From contig JASGCO010000029.1 in the NCBI GenBank assembly GCA_030054095.1, positions 1-54,154 on the forward strand: 54,154 nucleotides of DNA. The letters are read 5' to 3'. The DNA is from Sediminibacterium sp. (lineage in GTDB: Bacteria > Bacteroidota > Bacteroidia > B-17B0 > Aurantibacillaceae). Shown here one piece after another: positions 32,983 through 42,634 of the stretch. The translations under genes and the position numbers were made by a program. The notes beneath the pieces were generated by a model that saw nothing but the letters and a program-made list of their open reading frames with translations, searched no databases and had not been told where the DNA came from. How positions within the stretch are numbered: the stretch's first letter is position 1; the number at the start of each line of letters is the position of its first letter.

Positions 32983-35085
32983 TCAATTATAAATTATTTT
33001 CCCTGTTTTAGGAGTTGGACTCTTTCCTTTTTCTTTCGACAAATAATCGTACACTTCATCCTGAACCCTCACCTTCTTTTCACCTGGTTTTGCCCGTTTG
33101 TACTGATTCGTTTGCTGTTTATCCAAAATACGGAGCTTGGTATTACCGCTCAATTGTATGGCAATAATGTCTTTAATCTGCTTCCGGATGGCTGTATCAA
33201 AAACCGGTACGGCTACTTCACTTCTGCTGTCCAGGTTCCGGCTCATCCAATCGGCACTGCTCAGGTAAATTTTTTCCTGTCCCAGATTATGAAAAATAAA
33301 TACCCTCGCGTGTTCCAGATATTTATCAACCAGACTATATGCTCTAATGTTTTCGCTATAGCCCGCAAGTTCCGTTACCAGTGAACAAGCTCCCCTTACA
33401 ATAAGCGTTACCTCTACCCCTGCACTACTGGCTTCATACAACTTGTGTATCATTTCCTTATCAACGAGACTATTCATCTTTAACGTAATAGCGGCTTTCT
33501 TTTTTTTGCGGGCATGTTCAATCTCTTTATTTATTAAATCAACAAACACTTGCCGCATATAAAATGGTGCTACCGCCAGATGTTTAAACTGCGCAACTTT
33601 AAAATTATTCTCATAAAAATCAAAAATGCGGATAACATCTTCTGTAATAGCTTTGTTTGCCGTTAATAAGGTAAAATCGGTATAAATACGGGCCGTCTTT
33701 TCGTTAAAGTTCCCTGTTCCGATGTGCGCGTAATGTACCTCTTTTCCTTTTTCGCGTGTAGAGATTAAGAATAACTTGGAATGTACTTTCAGACCGGGAA
33801 CACCATAAATCACCTGCGCGCCTTCTTCCTGTAATTTATTGGCCCAGTAGATATTATTTTCTTCATCAAAGCGGGCCTGTAACTCTACCAATACCGTTAC
33901 CTTTTTACCATTTTTTACCGCATTAATGAGCGCATTGGCAATTTTAGAGGAATCCGCCACACGGTATAAGGTAATTTTTACCGATTCCACCACCGGATCC
34001 ATAGATGCTTCCTGCAACAGGTTAATAATGTGATTAAACGTATGATAAGGATAGTGCAGTAATACATCCTTTTGCTTAATGACTTTTAACGTGGTGGTGG
34101 TTATATCTTTTAAATCTGGATGTTGCAATACCGGCGGGTGATTATAAATCAGCGCCTTTTCTCCCAGATTAGGAAAATTAATAAAATCTTTAAAGTTATG
34201 GTACCGTCCTCCCGGAATAGCATTATCCTTTTTAGCCATTCCTAACTTTTTCATGATGTACATTAACATGTCGTTAGGCATAGCGGCATCATACACAAAA
34301 CGCACGGGTAAGCCCTGTTTACGGGCTTTCACACTTTTACTGATTTTTTCGAGCATGCTTTTGCTAACATCATTGTCTATGTCCAGCTCGGCATCACGGG
34401 TCAGTTTAATATTGTAAGCCTCTATGGCATCGTAACCAAAAATCCAGAAAATTTCATTTACATTAAACCGAATGACGTCATCCAATAAAATAATATGGTG
34501 CTTATTTCCCTGTTTGGGCAATACTACAAAACGTGTAGTAGCACGGGCAGGAATTTCGATAAGCGCGTACCGGTTCTTTTGTTTCTCTCCTTTGGGTTTC
34601 AGTTTTACATACAGGTAACTCACTTTATCCTTCATGTAAGGAAAAGGTTTCGTATCATCCACCATTATCGGAAACAACGAGGGCATGACTTCGTTTTCGA
34701 AGTACTCTTTTACATAGTGTTGTTGCGTAATGCTTAATTGCGATTCGTTAATAATGTACACCTGATTTTTGGCCAGTTCCTTCAGTAAATCCTGATAGAT
34801 GGTCTCGAACTGGTTTTGTTGTTCTATTACTTTACGTTGCAATTTAGTCAGTAATTCCTTAGGATCTTCTCCATAAATAGCAATGGCTTTACGCCCAAGT
34901 TTACTTAAACGTTTAATAGTAGCTACGCGCACCCTGTAAAACTCATCGCGGTTATTACTGAAGATCCCCAAAAATTTGAGTCGTTCAATCAATGGGGTGG
35001 TTGGATCCTGCGCTTCCTGCAAAACCCTTTCGTTAAACGACAACCAGGAAATCTCGCGGTTAATGTAAGGCACATTCTTCTTCAT
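32983..35085 (-). CDS. ppk1: Polyphosphate kinase 1
   Basis: A 700-residue Ppk1, usual length for the family, which makes polyphosphate reversibly from ATP. The order is N domain ('YINREISWLSFNERVLQEAQD'), head domain, and two PLD-like catalytic domains. The phosphorylated His is in 'GLKVHSKLFLISTR' and the second in 'LEHARVFIFHN'. 'HIGTGNFNEKTARIYTDFTLLTA' and 'SSADWMSRNLDSRSEVAVPV' are diagnostic. The extreme C-terminus is basic and Lys-rich. It lies in the order sixA, ppk1, ppx on the minus strand, with gaps of 8 and 1 bp. Confidence 0.97.
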   Translation of the reverse strand: MKKNVPYINREISWLSFNERVLQEAQDPTTPLIERLKFLGIFSNNRDEFYRVRVATIKRLSKLGRKAIAIYGEDPKELLTKLQRKVIEQQNQFETIYQDLLKELAKNQVYIINESQLSITQQHYVKEYFENEVMPSLFPIMVDDTKPFPYMKDKVSYLYVKLKPKGEKQKNRYALIEIPARATTRFVVLPKQGNKHHIILLDDVIRFNVNEIFWIFGYDAIEAYNIKLTRDAELDIDNDVSKSMLEKISKSVKARKQGLPVRFVYDAAMPNDMLMYIMKKLGMAKKDNAIPGGRYHNFKDFINFPNLGEKALIYNHPPVLQHPDLKDITTTTLKVIKQKDVLLHYPYHTFNHIINLLQEASMDPVVESVKITLYRVADSSKIANALINAVKNGKKVTVLVELQARFDEENNIYWANKLQEEGAQVIYGVPGLKVHSKLFLISTREKGKEVHYAHIGTGNFNEKTARIYTDFTLLTANKAITEDVIRIFDFYENNFKVAQFKHLAVAPFYMRQVFVDLINKEIEHARKKKKAAITLKMNSLVDKEMIHKLYEASSAGVEVTLIVRGACSLVTELAGYSENIRAYSLVDKYLEHARVFIFHNLGQEKIYLSSADWMSRNLDSRSEVAVPVFDTAIRKQIKDIIAIQLSGNTKLRILDKQQTNQYKRAKPGEKKVRVQDEVYDYLSKEKGKSPTPKTGKIIYN

Positions 35086-35093
35086 ACCTGATT

Positions 35094-35588
35094 TTATACG
35101 TTAAACTGTTTTGGATATTTATAAACTAAGACATTTCCTGTATTTACCTGTTTCCACTCGCTTACATTAAACCCAATCTGCAAAATACCACAAGTTGGAA
35201 TATTTTCAAAAAACATATCGGCAGCCAATTGATTACTAAGATTCGTTAGTCCGGGATTATGACCAAAAAGCGCAATACTATTACTGGATTCAGGAAAATT
35301 ACAAATAAGGTGGTACAGTGTTTCAACAGTACTTTCATATATAGCCGGTTCTATAGTAACTTCCGACTCATTTATCTGAAGAGCTCTTGCAAAAATGAAT
35401 GCTGTACTGATAGCCCTAACGGCCGGACTACTTACGAGAGTATCGGGTTTGTTCTTTTGAGACGCCAGCCATTTACTTAGACTATAAGCGTCGGTATAGC
35501 CCCTTTGATTTAACGGACGGTCAATGTCCATCAACCCTTCGTGTCCCCAGTCGCTTTTTGCGTGTCGAATTAATGTAAGGGTTTTCAT
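35094..35588 (-). CDS. sixA: SixA-type histidine phosphatase
   Basis: A 164-residue histidine phosphatase-superfamily protein. It has the R-H-A motif 'LTLIRHAKSDWGHEG' with the phosphohistidine residue at about 8, 'DTLVSSPAVRAISTAFIFA' (second Arg) and the distal 'IALFGHNPGLTNL' His. SixA proteins dephosphorylate phosphohistidine in signalling proteins. Its place as first gene of the polyphosphate operon suggests a regulatory link, though this is inference. A 7/8 match to the -7 box lies just upstream on the minus strand. Confidence 0.92.
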   Translation of the reverse strand: MKTLTLIRHAKSDWGHEGLMDIDRPLNQRGYTDAYSLSKWLASQKNKPDTLVSSPAVRAISTAFIFARALQINESEVTIEPAIYESTVETLYHLICNFPESSNSIALFGHNPGLTNLSNQLAADMFFENIPTCGILQIGFNVSEWKQVNTGNVLVYKYPKQFNV

Positions 35589-35703
35589 CCCTTTAAAATT
35601 ACGAAAAAGCCCAAAGTTTATGTTAAGCAGAAATTAAATTCTACTCAAAAGTATCAACAATGCTTACATGAAAACCTATGTTACAGGTGGTCTGCCTGAC
35701 GGA

Positions 35704-36603
35704 TTACTTTACCCTTACACCATTCTGATAAGCAACTACAAACCCGTTAAACCCCTGATTTTTCAGTTCGTCACGTTTTTTTAAAGCCTCATCACGGGTA
35801 GTGTAATTACCAATCAACACTTTATAAAAGCCGTCTTCATTACTAACTGTAGCTTTACCGGCTGAAGCATATTTGCTTTTGGGAGGCTGAGTGTTGTATG
35901 CGCCAATCTGCACACGAAACACTTGTCCACCCGAGGTAGCAACCGTCGTTTTAACAACAGGTTCAGCTTTAACAGGAGGTTCCGGAACAGAAGACGTTAC
36001 AGGAGGTGTCATTTTTGCTGGTTCAGGATTTGCTTTAACTGGTTCAGGGACTTTACTTACCGGTTCGGGATTGGTCTTTACCGGCCCTGGTGATTTAGCA
36101 GTTGGTTCTGCCGGAGCAGATGAAGCAGGTGTGGTAGCCGGTGCGGATGAGGTTGCCGGCTCGGGACTCTGAGCTACAGCAGGAGCAGCTCCCGCGTTAA
36201 AATTAACCGCGTAAGTTTCGCCTTCAACTTCCTTTTTGGTACCGTTATCCAGATAATAAAATTTCTGAACAAAGTTTCCGCTACCACTTGCCGAAGCGCT
36301 TACCTCTACTTTAAAACTAACCGTAAACTCCGACTCTACCGGGATGCTCACCCATACAATTTTCCCACGGTTATTCTCGAAACTGAAATTTCCGGTTTTA
36401 CTGTCACCTTCGCTAAGAGTAACATTAGCCGGTACATCAATCTGGTATTTACTGAAATTGGAAATGGCACCCTTATTAATCTTTACTTCTATCATCCGGT
36501 TGGTACCAGGAGCCAGTTCGGAAGGAAAATTAGCTGTCATTACTACCTGAGCCAAAACAATACGAACAGCCAGAAAACAAGTAACAAAAAACCTTAACTT
36601 CAT
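35704..36603 (-). CDS. Secreted SPOR-domain protein with Pro-rich linker
   Basis: A 299-residue envelope protein. The ATG at 36603 opens a signal peptide ('KLRFFVTCFLAVRIVLAQVV'). Residues about 20-130 form a beta-sandwich-like domain ('FPSELAPGTNRMIEVKINKG ... YQIDVPANVTLSEGD'). Then comes a low-complexity Pro/Ala/Glu linker (about 140-225, repeats of P-E-P-V/A-K). The C-terminus is a SPOR domain ('VFRVQIGAYNTQPPKSKYAS ... GFYKVLIGNYTTRDEALKKRDELKNQGFNGFVV') that binds denuded peptidoglycan. The start is supported by the promoter at 36620-36649. Confidence 0.87.
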   Translation of the reverse strand: MKLRFFVTCFLAVRIVLAQVVMTANFPSELAPGTNRMIEVKINKGAISNFSKYQIDVPANVTLSEGDSKTGNFSFENNRGKIVWVSIPVESEFTVSFKVEVSASASGSGNFVQKFYYLDNGTKKEVEGETYAVNFNAGAAPAVAQSPEPATSSAPATTPASSAPAEPTAKSPGPVKTNPEPVSKVPEPVKANPEPAKMTPPVTSSVPEPPVKAEPVVKTTVATSGGQVFRVQIGAYNTQPPKSKYASAGKATVSNEDGFYKVLIGNYTTRDEALKKRDELKNQGFNGFVVAYQNGVRVK

Positions 36604-36619
36604 TTGTTTTAAATTTATA

Positions 36620-36649
36620 CAAATATATAGATATTCGTTAGTCACGCAA
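36620..36649 (-). promoter_or_regulatory. Promoter of the SPOR-domain gene
   Basis: On the minus strand, TTG (36649-36647), a 19-bp spacer and a perfect TAtaTTTG box (36627-36620), 16 bp upstream of the ATG at 36603. It rules out the longer ORF starting at 36645, whose start codon would precede the box. Confidence 0.75.
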
Positions 36650-36651
36650 GT

Positions 36652-37263
36652 ATGGGCAACTCTAAATTAAAGCCAGACTGGTTCCTGCAAACAGATGTAG
36701 TAAAATTAGCGAAAGAGCTGATTGGACTTTGCCTTGTAACTAACATCAACGGTATAGAAACCAGCGGTATCATCACCGAAACCGAAGCCTACGAGGGCAT
36801 TACCGATAAAGCCTCTCATGCTTACGGAGGCCGGCGCACCAAACGTACCGAAACCATGTTTCAGGAAGGCGGAATCAGTTACGTGTATTTATGCTATGGC
36901 ATTCATTCCCTTTTTAACGTGGTTACAAATATGCAGGATGTTCCTCATGCCATTTTAGTACGTTCTATTTTTCCTCTCGAAGGTTACGACATCATGCTGA
37001 AACGGAAAGGCATTAAGCAATCATCGTTAAAAATTGGTATGGGACCGGGAAACGTAACCAAATGTTTAGGCATTGGATTAGAGCATAACGCGCTCTCCCT
37101 TCAGGAAAATACAATATGGATTGAAAAAAGAAACTCTGTAAAACTAACGGCTCAACTTATACAAACCGGGAAACGTATAGGTATTGATTATGCTCAGGAA
37201 GACGCATTATTACCCTACCGTTTTTGGGTAGAGCATAAAAGCATTCCAAACTTTACAGTTTAA
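36652..37263 (+). CDS. mpg: 3-methyladenine DNA glycosylase (AAG/Mpg type)
   Basis: A 203-residue monofunctional DNA glycosylase that removes alkylated purines in base excision repair. Family features are '[38 protein letters not shown]' (with the catalytic Glu), '[21 protein letters not shown]', and '[15 protein letters not shown]'. Length is normal. It is divergent from the SPOR gene (48 bp between starts) and its stop codon overlaps that of rocD by 4 bp tail to tail. Confidence 0.96.
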   Translation: MGNSKLKPDWFLQTDVVKLAKELIGLCLVTNINGIETSGIITETEAYEGITDKASHAYGGRRTKRTETMFQEGGISYVYLCYGIHSLFNVVTNMQDVPHAILVRSIFPLEGYDIMLKRKGIKQSSLKIGMGPGNVTKCLGIGLEHNALSLQENTIWIEKRNSVKLTAQLIQTGKRIGIDYAQEDALLPYRFWVEHKSIPNFTV

Positions 37264-38489
37264 AACTTCAAAATCACATCCCGGATAATCTGAATACACG
37301 CCTTCAATTGTTCTTCATTGATACACAAAGGCGGTGCAAAACGGATAATGTCACCATGCGTAGGCTTGGCCAGAAGACCGTGTTCTGCCAAGGTTAAACA
37401 CACATCCCAGGCGGTTTTTCCGTTTTTTTCTTTTATAATAATGGCGTTTAACAAGCCCTTTCCTCTTACAAGAGTAATGCAATCGGTTTCTTTAGCCAGT
37501 TGATTCAAACCCTCACGTAACAAAATCCCCATACGCTCGGCATTACCGGCCATATCTTCTTCTTTCAGAACCTTTAAGGCCTCCATCGCTACAGCACAAG
37601 CCAACGGGTTTCCGCCATACGTACTACCATGCTCTCCCGGATGAATGGTTAACATCACTTCGTGACTGGCTAATACCGCGCTAACCGGCAACACGCCACC
37701 ACTCAAGGCTTTTCCCAGAATAAGAACATCGGGTTTAACTTCTTCATGGTCACAGGCTAATAACTTACCCGTACGGCACAAACCAGTTTGCACCTCATCT
37801 GCAATAAATAATACATTATACTTTGTACATAAATCGCGAACGCCTTTCAGATACCCTTCTGCCGGCACATTTACCCCCGCTTCTCCCTGAATGGGTTCCA
37901 CCATAAACGCTGCCGTATTCGGATCGGAAATTGCTTTTTCGAGAGCGGTTAAATCATTATAAGGCACTAACTCATAACCAGGCATATACGGACCAAATCC
38001 CTTATAACTACTGGGATCGTTACTGCTGGAAATAGCCGCCAGCGTACGGCCCCAGAAGTTTCCTTCCGCAAATACAATTTTTGCTTTGTTTTCAGGTACG
38101 CCTTTTACATCGTAAGCCCAGCGACGTGCCAGCTTCAGAGCGGTTTCTCCCCCTTCTACACCAGTATTCATCGGCAATACACGATCGTACCCAAAATACT
38201 CTGTAATAAACTTTTCGTATTCGCCCAGCAAAGCATTATAAAACGCCCGCGATGTTAGGGTTAAACGTTGCGCCTGAGCAGTTAAAGCATTAATAATACG
38301 AGGATGGCAATGTCCCTGATTAACAGCACTGTAAGCTGACAAAAAATCATAATACCGTTTTCCCTCCACATCCCACACATACACCCCTTCGCCACGCTCC
38401 AGTACCACCGGTATCGGGTGATAATTATGCGCGCCGAAATTCTCTTCCAACTCTATTAAATAGGCTGATTTTGTCATACTTTCTACCAT
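37260..38489 (-). CDS. rocD: Ornithine aminotransferase
   Basis: A ~409-residue class III PLP-dependent aminotransferase that converts ornithine and 2-oxoglutarate to glutamate-5-semialdehyde and glutamate. Features are '[19 protein letters not shown]', '[18 protein letters not shown]', '[21 protein letters not shown]' (cofactor Asp), and the PLP Lys in '[16 protein letters not shown]'. The longest frame would start at 38513, but a perfect -7 box lies at 38511-38518, so the start must be 38489 (MVES) or 38477 (MTKS). It overlaps mpg by 4 bp at the 3' end. Confidence 0.95.
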   Translation of the reverse strand: MVESMTKSAYLIELEENFGAHNYHPIPVVLERGEGVYVWDVEGKRYYDFLSAYSAVNQGHCHPRIINALTAQAQRLTLTSRAFYNALLGEYEKFITEYFGYDRVLPMNTGVEGGETALKLARRWAYDVKGVPENKAKIVFAEGNFWGRTLAAISSSNDPSSYKGFGPYMPGYELVPYNDLTALEKAISDPNTAAFMVEPIQGEAGVNVPAEGYLKGVRDLCTKYNVLFIADEVQTGLCRTGKLLACDHEEVKPDVLILGKALSGGVLPVSAVLASHEVMLTIHPGEHGSTYGGNPLACAVAMEALKVLKEEDMAGNAERMGILLREGLNQLAKETDCITLVRGKGLLNAIIIKEKNGKTAWDVCLTLAEHGLLAKPTHGDIIRFAPPLCINEEQLKACIQIIRDVILKF

Positions 38490-38510
38490 AATAGCTAATC
38501 TTTTAGCTAA

Positions 38511-38518
38511 CAAAGATA
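38511..38518 (-). promoter_or_regulatory. -7 box for rocD
   Basis: TAtcTTTG on the minus strand, 8/8 consensus, 21 bp upstream of the chosen ATG. The -33 region is a T-run rather than a clear TTG. Confidence 0.6.
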
Positions 38519-38620
38519 GGCATTATCCGTCTAAAAAACTTAGCTTTTTTTATGAGATACGTCTCTGTCCGGTTAACATTCTTTAACAAGTGGTTAACCG
38601 CCTGAAACCCGCACCATTAC

Positions 38621-38628
38621 TATATTTA
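38621..38628 (+). promoter_or_regulatory. Probable -7 box for the moxR-bat operon
   Basis: TATATTTA, 7/8 match to TAnnTTTG, 27 bp upstream of the ATG at 38656. It places the transcription start downstream of the alternative start codon at 38590. Confidence 0.45.
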
Positions 38629-38655
38629 CAACCTGTTTGTTTAAACTGCAAAGAT

Positions 38656-39645
38656 ATGATAGATATAAAGGAAATTAACGAACGTATTCAGCGCGAAAGC
38701 GCTTTTGTGGATATGTTAAGCGTTGAAATGGATAAAGTAATTGTTGGCCAGAAACACATGGTGGAGCGTTTACTGATCGGTTTGCTGAGTAATGGCCATA
38801 TCTTACTGGAAGGGGTTCCCGGGCTTGCAAAAACACTGGCTATTAACACCCTTGCCAAATGCGTGGATGCGCAATTTTCCCGCATTCAGTTTACCCCCGA
38901 TTTGTTGCCGGCCGACGTAATCGGCACCATGATTTATAATCAGAGACAGGAACAATTCAGTATCCGTAAAGGTCCTATCTTTGCCAACTTCGTACTGGCC
39001 GATGAAATTAACCGCGCCCCGGCTAAAGTACAATCTGCTTTACTGGAGGCCATGCAGGAAAAACAGGTTACTATTGGCGATCAAACCTTTAAACTACCCA
39101 ATCCGTTTTTGGTACTGGCTACTCAAAATCCTGTTGAACAGGAAGGAACCTATCCTTTGCCGGAAGCTCAGATGGACCGTTTTATGTTAAAGGTCGTAAT
39201 CGGCTATCCTACCAAAGAAGATGAACGTAAGATCATTGCATCTAATATTTCGCCTACAGGAATGCCTGTACCTAACAGCATTCTTAAACCCGATGATATC
39301 ATTAAAGCGCGAAGCGTTGTGAAGGATGTTTACATGGATGAGAAAATTGAACGTTACATTGTAGATATTGTATTTGCCTCACGTTTCCCTAAAGATTATA
39401 AACTTCAGAAATTTGAAGGACTCATTTCGTATGGTGGATCGCCACGCGCCTCTATCAATCTGGCATTGGCAGCAAAAGCCTACGCGTTTATCAAGCGTCG
39501 TGGATATGTCATTCCGGAAGATGTTCGCGCGATATGCCTCGATGTAATGCGTCATCGTGTAGGGCTCACCTACGAAGCCGAAGCGGAAAACATTACCAGC
39601 GAAAACATTATTACCGAAATTTTAAATACTGTAGAAGTACCATAA
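38656..39645 (+). CDS. MoxR-family AAA+ ATPase
   Basis: A 329-residue AAA+ ATPase. Walker A is in 'HILLEGVPGLAKTLAINTLAK', Walker B in 'FANFVLADEINRAPAKVQSALLEAMQEKQVTIG', sensor 1 in 'FLVLATQNPVEQEGTYPLPEAQMDRFM', and sensor 2 in 'GGSPRASINLALAAKA'. MoxR proteins remodel VWA-domain partners, and five genes downstream are such partners or their accessories. The ATG at 38656 is chosen over 38590 because the extension is not family-like and contains a -7 box. It is the first gene of the bat operon. Confidence 0.96.
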   Translation: MIDIKEINERIQRESAFVDMLSVEMDKVIVGQKHMVERLLIGLLSNGHILLEGVPGLAKTLAINTLAKCVDAQFSRIQFTPDLLPADVIGTMIYNQRQEQFSIRKGPIFANFVLADEINRAPAKVQSALLEAMQEKQVTIGDQTFKLPNPFLVLATQNPVEQEGTYPLPEAQMDRFMLKVVIGYPTKEDERKIIASNISPTGMPVPNSILKPDDIIKARSVVKDVYMDEKIERYIVDIVFASRFPKDYKLQKFEGLISYGGSPRASINLALAAKAYAFIKRRGYVIPEDVRAICLDVMRHRVGLTYEAEAENITSENIITEILNTVEVP

Positions 39646-39730
39646 TGAAACAGTTCAAAATTTGAAAGCGTTTTTGTAATGTAACAAACGTTTCTTTTAA
39701 ATTTTAGATTATTAAATTTTGGATTAACCA

Positions 39731-40597
39731 GTGGAAACATCAGAATTACTAAAGAAGGTTCGTAAGATCGAAATTAAAACCCGAGGCTTAAGTTCGCAGA
39801 TTTTCTCAGGCGAATACCACTCGGCGTTTAAAGGTCGGGGTATGGCCTTTTCGGAAGTAAGGGAATACATGCCCGGAGACGATGTTAGAACCATAGACTG
39901 GAACGTAACAGCCCGCTTTAATACCCCTTATGTAAAAGTGTTTGAAGAAGAACGCGAACTTAGTGTGGTATTGCTGGTAGATGTGAGCGCCAGCGGCTTA
40001 TTTGGAACACAGAAACAATTTAAACAGGATCTGATTACTGAATTGTGCGCCGTAGTGGCTTTTAGTGCCTCGCAAAACAATGATAAAATAGGGGTTATTT
40101 TCTTTAGCGATAAAATCGAAAAATTTATTCCGCCTAAAAAAGGAAAATCACATATCTTAAGGATTATCCGTGAGTTAATTGAATTTAAACCTGAAAATAA
40201 GCAAACCAATATTGAAACCGCGTTAAAATACATGACCAATGTTATTAAAAAACGTAGCGTCGTATTTCTCATCAGTGATTTTCAAACCGATTTGCCCTAT
40301 TTTGACGCGCTTAAAATTGCCAATAAAAAACACGATGTGGTTGCCTTACGCATCATTGATAAAACGGAAAATGAAATCCCGGATATAGGCCTGGTGAAAT
40401 TAAAGGACAACGAAACCGGTAAAATTATGTGGGTAGATACATCCAGTAAAACCTTCCGTAAACAGTTTAAAGCCAATCAACTTAAATTTGATGCCAGTAT
40501 AAAAGATATCTTTAACCGAAGCGGTATAGATGCTACATCTATTTATACGCACGAAAGTTATATTAAACCATTAATGAACCTGTTTAAAAACCGATAA
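39731..40597 (+). CDS. DUF58 / VWA-like protein
   Basis: A 288-residue cytosolic protein with the DUF58 signature 'FSGEYHSAFKGRGMAFSEVREYMPGDDVRTIDWNVTARFNTPYVKVFEEER' followed by a VWA-like domain ('VVLLVDVSASGLFG', D-x-S-x-S). It is the standard companion of MoxR. The start is GTG at 39731, where homology to the family begins. The 85-bp gap after moxR contains an AT-rich stretch with a weak inverted repeat (cgttt...aaacg) but no T tract. Confidence 0.95.
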   Translation: METSELLKKVRKIEIKTRGLSSQIFSGEYHSAFKGRGMAFSEVREYMPGDDVRTIDWNVTARFNTPYVKVFEEERELSVVLLVDVSASGLFGTQKQFKQDLITELCAVVAFSASQNNDKIGVIFFSDKIEKFIPPKKGKSHILRIIRELIEFKPENKQTNIETALKYMTNVIKKRSVVFLISDFQTDLPYFDALKIANKKHDVVALRIIDKTENEIPDIGLVKLKDNETGKIMWVDTSSKTFRKQFKANQLKFDASIKDIFNRSGIDATSIYTHESYIKPLMNLFKNR

Positions 40598-40601
40598 CAA
40601 C

Positions 40602-41621
40602 GTGAAGAATTCTTTCAGATACCTGTTACTTTTACTGTTTGTGGTACCGTTTTTAAAGGTTGCCAAAGCGCAGGATATTAAAGTATCTGCCATTTTAGAT
40701 TCTTCTAAAATCCGGATCGGGGAACAGGTAAAACTGGATTTATACGTTACCTATAACGCCAACGCTGTTAAAAATTTTCAGTTACAGTGGCCTGAAATAG
40801 TAGATACCATTGTTGGTAAAGTGGAGGTTATAGAAACATCGCCCATTGATACCATGATTCCTGATAAAAACCAACCGGCCATTATTCAGCAGCATCAGCG
40901 GTTTATTATCAGTGCATACGATAGTGGTTATTTTGCCATGCCTCCCTTTCGTTTTGTTCTAAACGGAGATACAGCTCACCCTCTTTTAACGGAAGCTTTG
41001 TTGTTGGAAGTTCATACGGTTGCTACAGACAGCAGTGAAGCAAAAGTTAAGGATATTAAGCCTTTATTTGAAGAACCCTTTAACTGGAAATGGTACATTC
41101 ATTATGTGTATTATGGTTTGGCTGCGCTTGCCATTATCGCCACTATTATTGTTCTTACCGTTTATTTTACCAGAAAATCGAAAACGGTTGTAAAAGAACC
41201 GGAAAAGCCGAAAGTTCCGGCCCATATCACTGCCTTGGCCTCACTTGAAAAAGTAAAAACCGAAAAAGTATGGAAAGAGGATAAAATAAAAGAATACTAT
41301 TCTCAGATTTCGGATACCATCCGCTTATACATTGAAGAACGGTTTGGTGTATTTGCTCTCGAAAGCACAACCGACGAAATTATGCTGGCTTTCCGAACTC
41401 AGGTAGTAGATCCGGTAAGTAAAGAAAAATTACAACAATTACTACAGTTATCCGATCTGGTAAAGTTTGCCAAGATGAGTCCGATTGAAGCGGAGCATGA
41501 GTTTACATTACAAAACGCGTTCGATTTTGTAAATGGGACTAAACGTGAAGAAGAATACAGCGTTGCACCTGAAAATAATACTGCCGATACTACTAACCCT
41601 ATTAATACTAATACTCCATAA
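40602..41621 (+). CDS. Membrane protein of the bat operon
   Basis: A 339-residue protein with a signal peptide (about 1-23), an extracytoplasmic beta-rich domain (about 25-160, similar in style to the BatD N-terminus: 'VSAILDSSKIRIGEQVKLDLYVTY'), one transmembrane helix (about 168-190) and a cytoplasmic, mostly helical tail. The tail has 'KIKEYYSQISDTIRLYIEERFGVFALESTTDEIM', a DUF4381-like element. It is the gene regularly found between the DUF58 gene and batA in Bacteroidota. The start is GTG, 4 bp after the DUF58 stop codon. Confidence 0.8.
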   Translation: MKNSFRYLLLLLFVVPFLKVAKAQDIKVSAILDSSKIRIGEQVKLDLYVTYNANAVKNFQLQWPEIVDTIVGKVEVIETSPIDTMIPDKNQPAIIQQHQRFIISAYDSGYFAMPPFRFVLNGDTAHPLLTEALLLEVHTVATDSSEAKVKDIKPLFEEPFNWKWYIHYVYYGLAALAIIATIIVLTVYFTRKSKTVVKEPEKPKVPAHITALASLEKVKTEKVWKEDKIKEYYSQISDTIRLYIEERFGVFALESTTDEIMLAFRTQVVDPVSKEKLQQLLQLSDLVKFAKMSPIEAEHEFTLQNAFDFVNGTKREEEYSVAPENNTADTTNPINTNTP

Positions 41622-41623
41622 GC

Positions 41624-42634
41624 ATGCTGAGTTATTTTTCTGACATACAGTTTGCTGAAAAACACTGGTTTTGGTTAATGCTGATCATTCCTGTGCTGGC
41701 CATTTGGTACATCTGGAAATTAAAACAATACGAAGGTGAATTTCACTTTTCGTCGTTCTATAACCTGAAGGGTATTAAAAGTAGTTCGCGCGCTGCCTGG
41801 CGTCATAGCTTGCCGGTATTACGATTTGGTGCGCTGGCGTTGCTTATTACGGCACTAGCTCGTCCACAATCGCGCAGTAGCTGGAAAGACAGTAAAACAG
41901 AAGGGATTGATATTGTGGTGAGCATGGACTGTTCCTACTCTATGTTGGCCAAAGATTTTAAGCCTAACCGTATGGAAGTGGCTAAAGAAGTACTGCTCGA
42001 TTTTATTGACGCGCGCCCCAACGATCGTATTGGTTTAGTGGTATTTGGCGGCGAAGCCTTTACCCAGTGTCCGCTGACAACCGATCATAAAGTAGTAAAA
42101 AATATGGTTCCCGCTATAAAAGCCGGAATGGTGGATCAGGGTACGGCTATAGGATCGGGGCTTGCCACAGCCGTAGCCCGTATTAAAGACAGTAAAGCTA
42201 AAAGTAAAGTCGTTATTCTGATCAGCGACGGGGTAAATAACATGGGCGAAGTAGCGCCTTTAACCGCCGGAGATATTGCCAAAACCTACGATGTACGCGT
42301 TTACACTATTGGTGTGGGTAGTAAGGGGAAAGCGCTGATGCCGGTGAGTCAGTATCCTAACGGTGAAATGGAATATGATTACGTAGATGTTGAAATTGAC
42401 GAAGCGGTTATGACGGAAATATCCAACATGACCGGCGGTAAATATTTCCGTGCTACCAATAAAGACGCGCTCATCAACATTTACCGCGAAATTGACCGTA
42501 TGGAGAAAACCATTATCAGCGAACAAAGTTTCAGTAATAAAGCCGAACGTTTTTTACCTCTGGTTTTGGCGGCAGCCTTACTATTGTTACTTGAATTTAT
42601 ATTACGTAAAACCATTTTCAGGAGTATCCCTTAA
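41624..42634 (+). CDS. batA: BatA, membrane-anchored VWA protein
   Basis: A 336-residue protein with two N-terminal membrane helices (about 10-28 and 56-75) and one near the C-terminus (about 305-325) flanking a periplasmic/cytoplasmic VWA domain. The metal-ion-dependent adhesion site is complete: D-x-S-x-S in 'VVSMDCSYSMLAKDF', Thr in 'DQGTAIGSGLA', Asp in 'LISDGVNNMGE'. Bat proteins were first linked to aerotolerance in Bacteroides, probably through envelope protein complexes. Its stop codon overlaps batB's ATG by 1 bp. Confidence 0.95.
   Translation: MLSYFSDIQFAEKHWFWLMLIIPVLAIWYIWKLKQYEGEFHFSSFYNLKGIKSSSRAAWRHSLPVLRFGALALLITALARPQSRSSWKDSKTEGIDIVVSMDCSYSMLAKDFKPNRMEVAKEVLLDFIDARPNDRIGLVVFGGEAFTQCPLTTDHKVVKNMVPAIKAGMVDQGTAIGSGLATAVARIKDSKAKSKVVILISDGVNNMGEVAPLTAGDIAKTYDVRVYTIGVGSKGKALMPVSQYPNGEMEYDYVDVEIDEAVMTEISNMTGGKYFRATNKDALINIYREIDRMEKTIISEQSFSNKAERFLPLVLAAALLLLLEFILRKTIFRSIP

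Noticed and set aside
32866..33384. 172-codon frame on the plus strand
   Set aside because: Antisense to ppx and ppk1, with Phe/Ile-rich nonsense composition.
35891..36172. Open frame on the + strand encoding a Gly/Thr/Val-rich repeat protein
   Set aside because: It is the complement of the Pro/Ala/Glu-rich linker of the SPOR protein, and low complexity creates the open frame.
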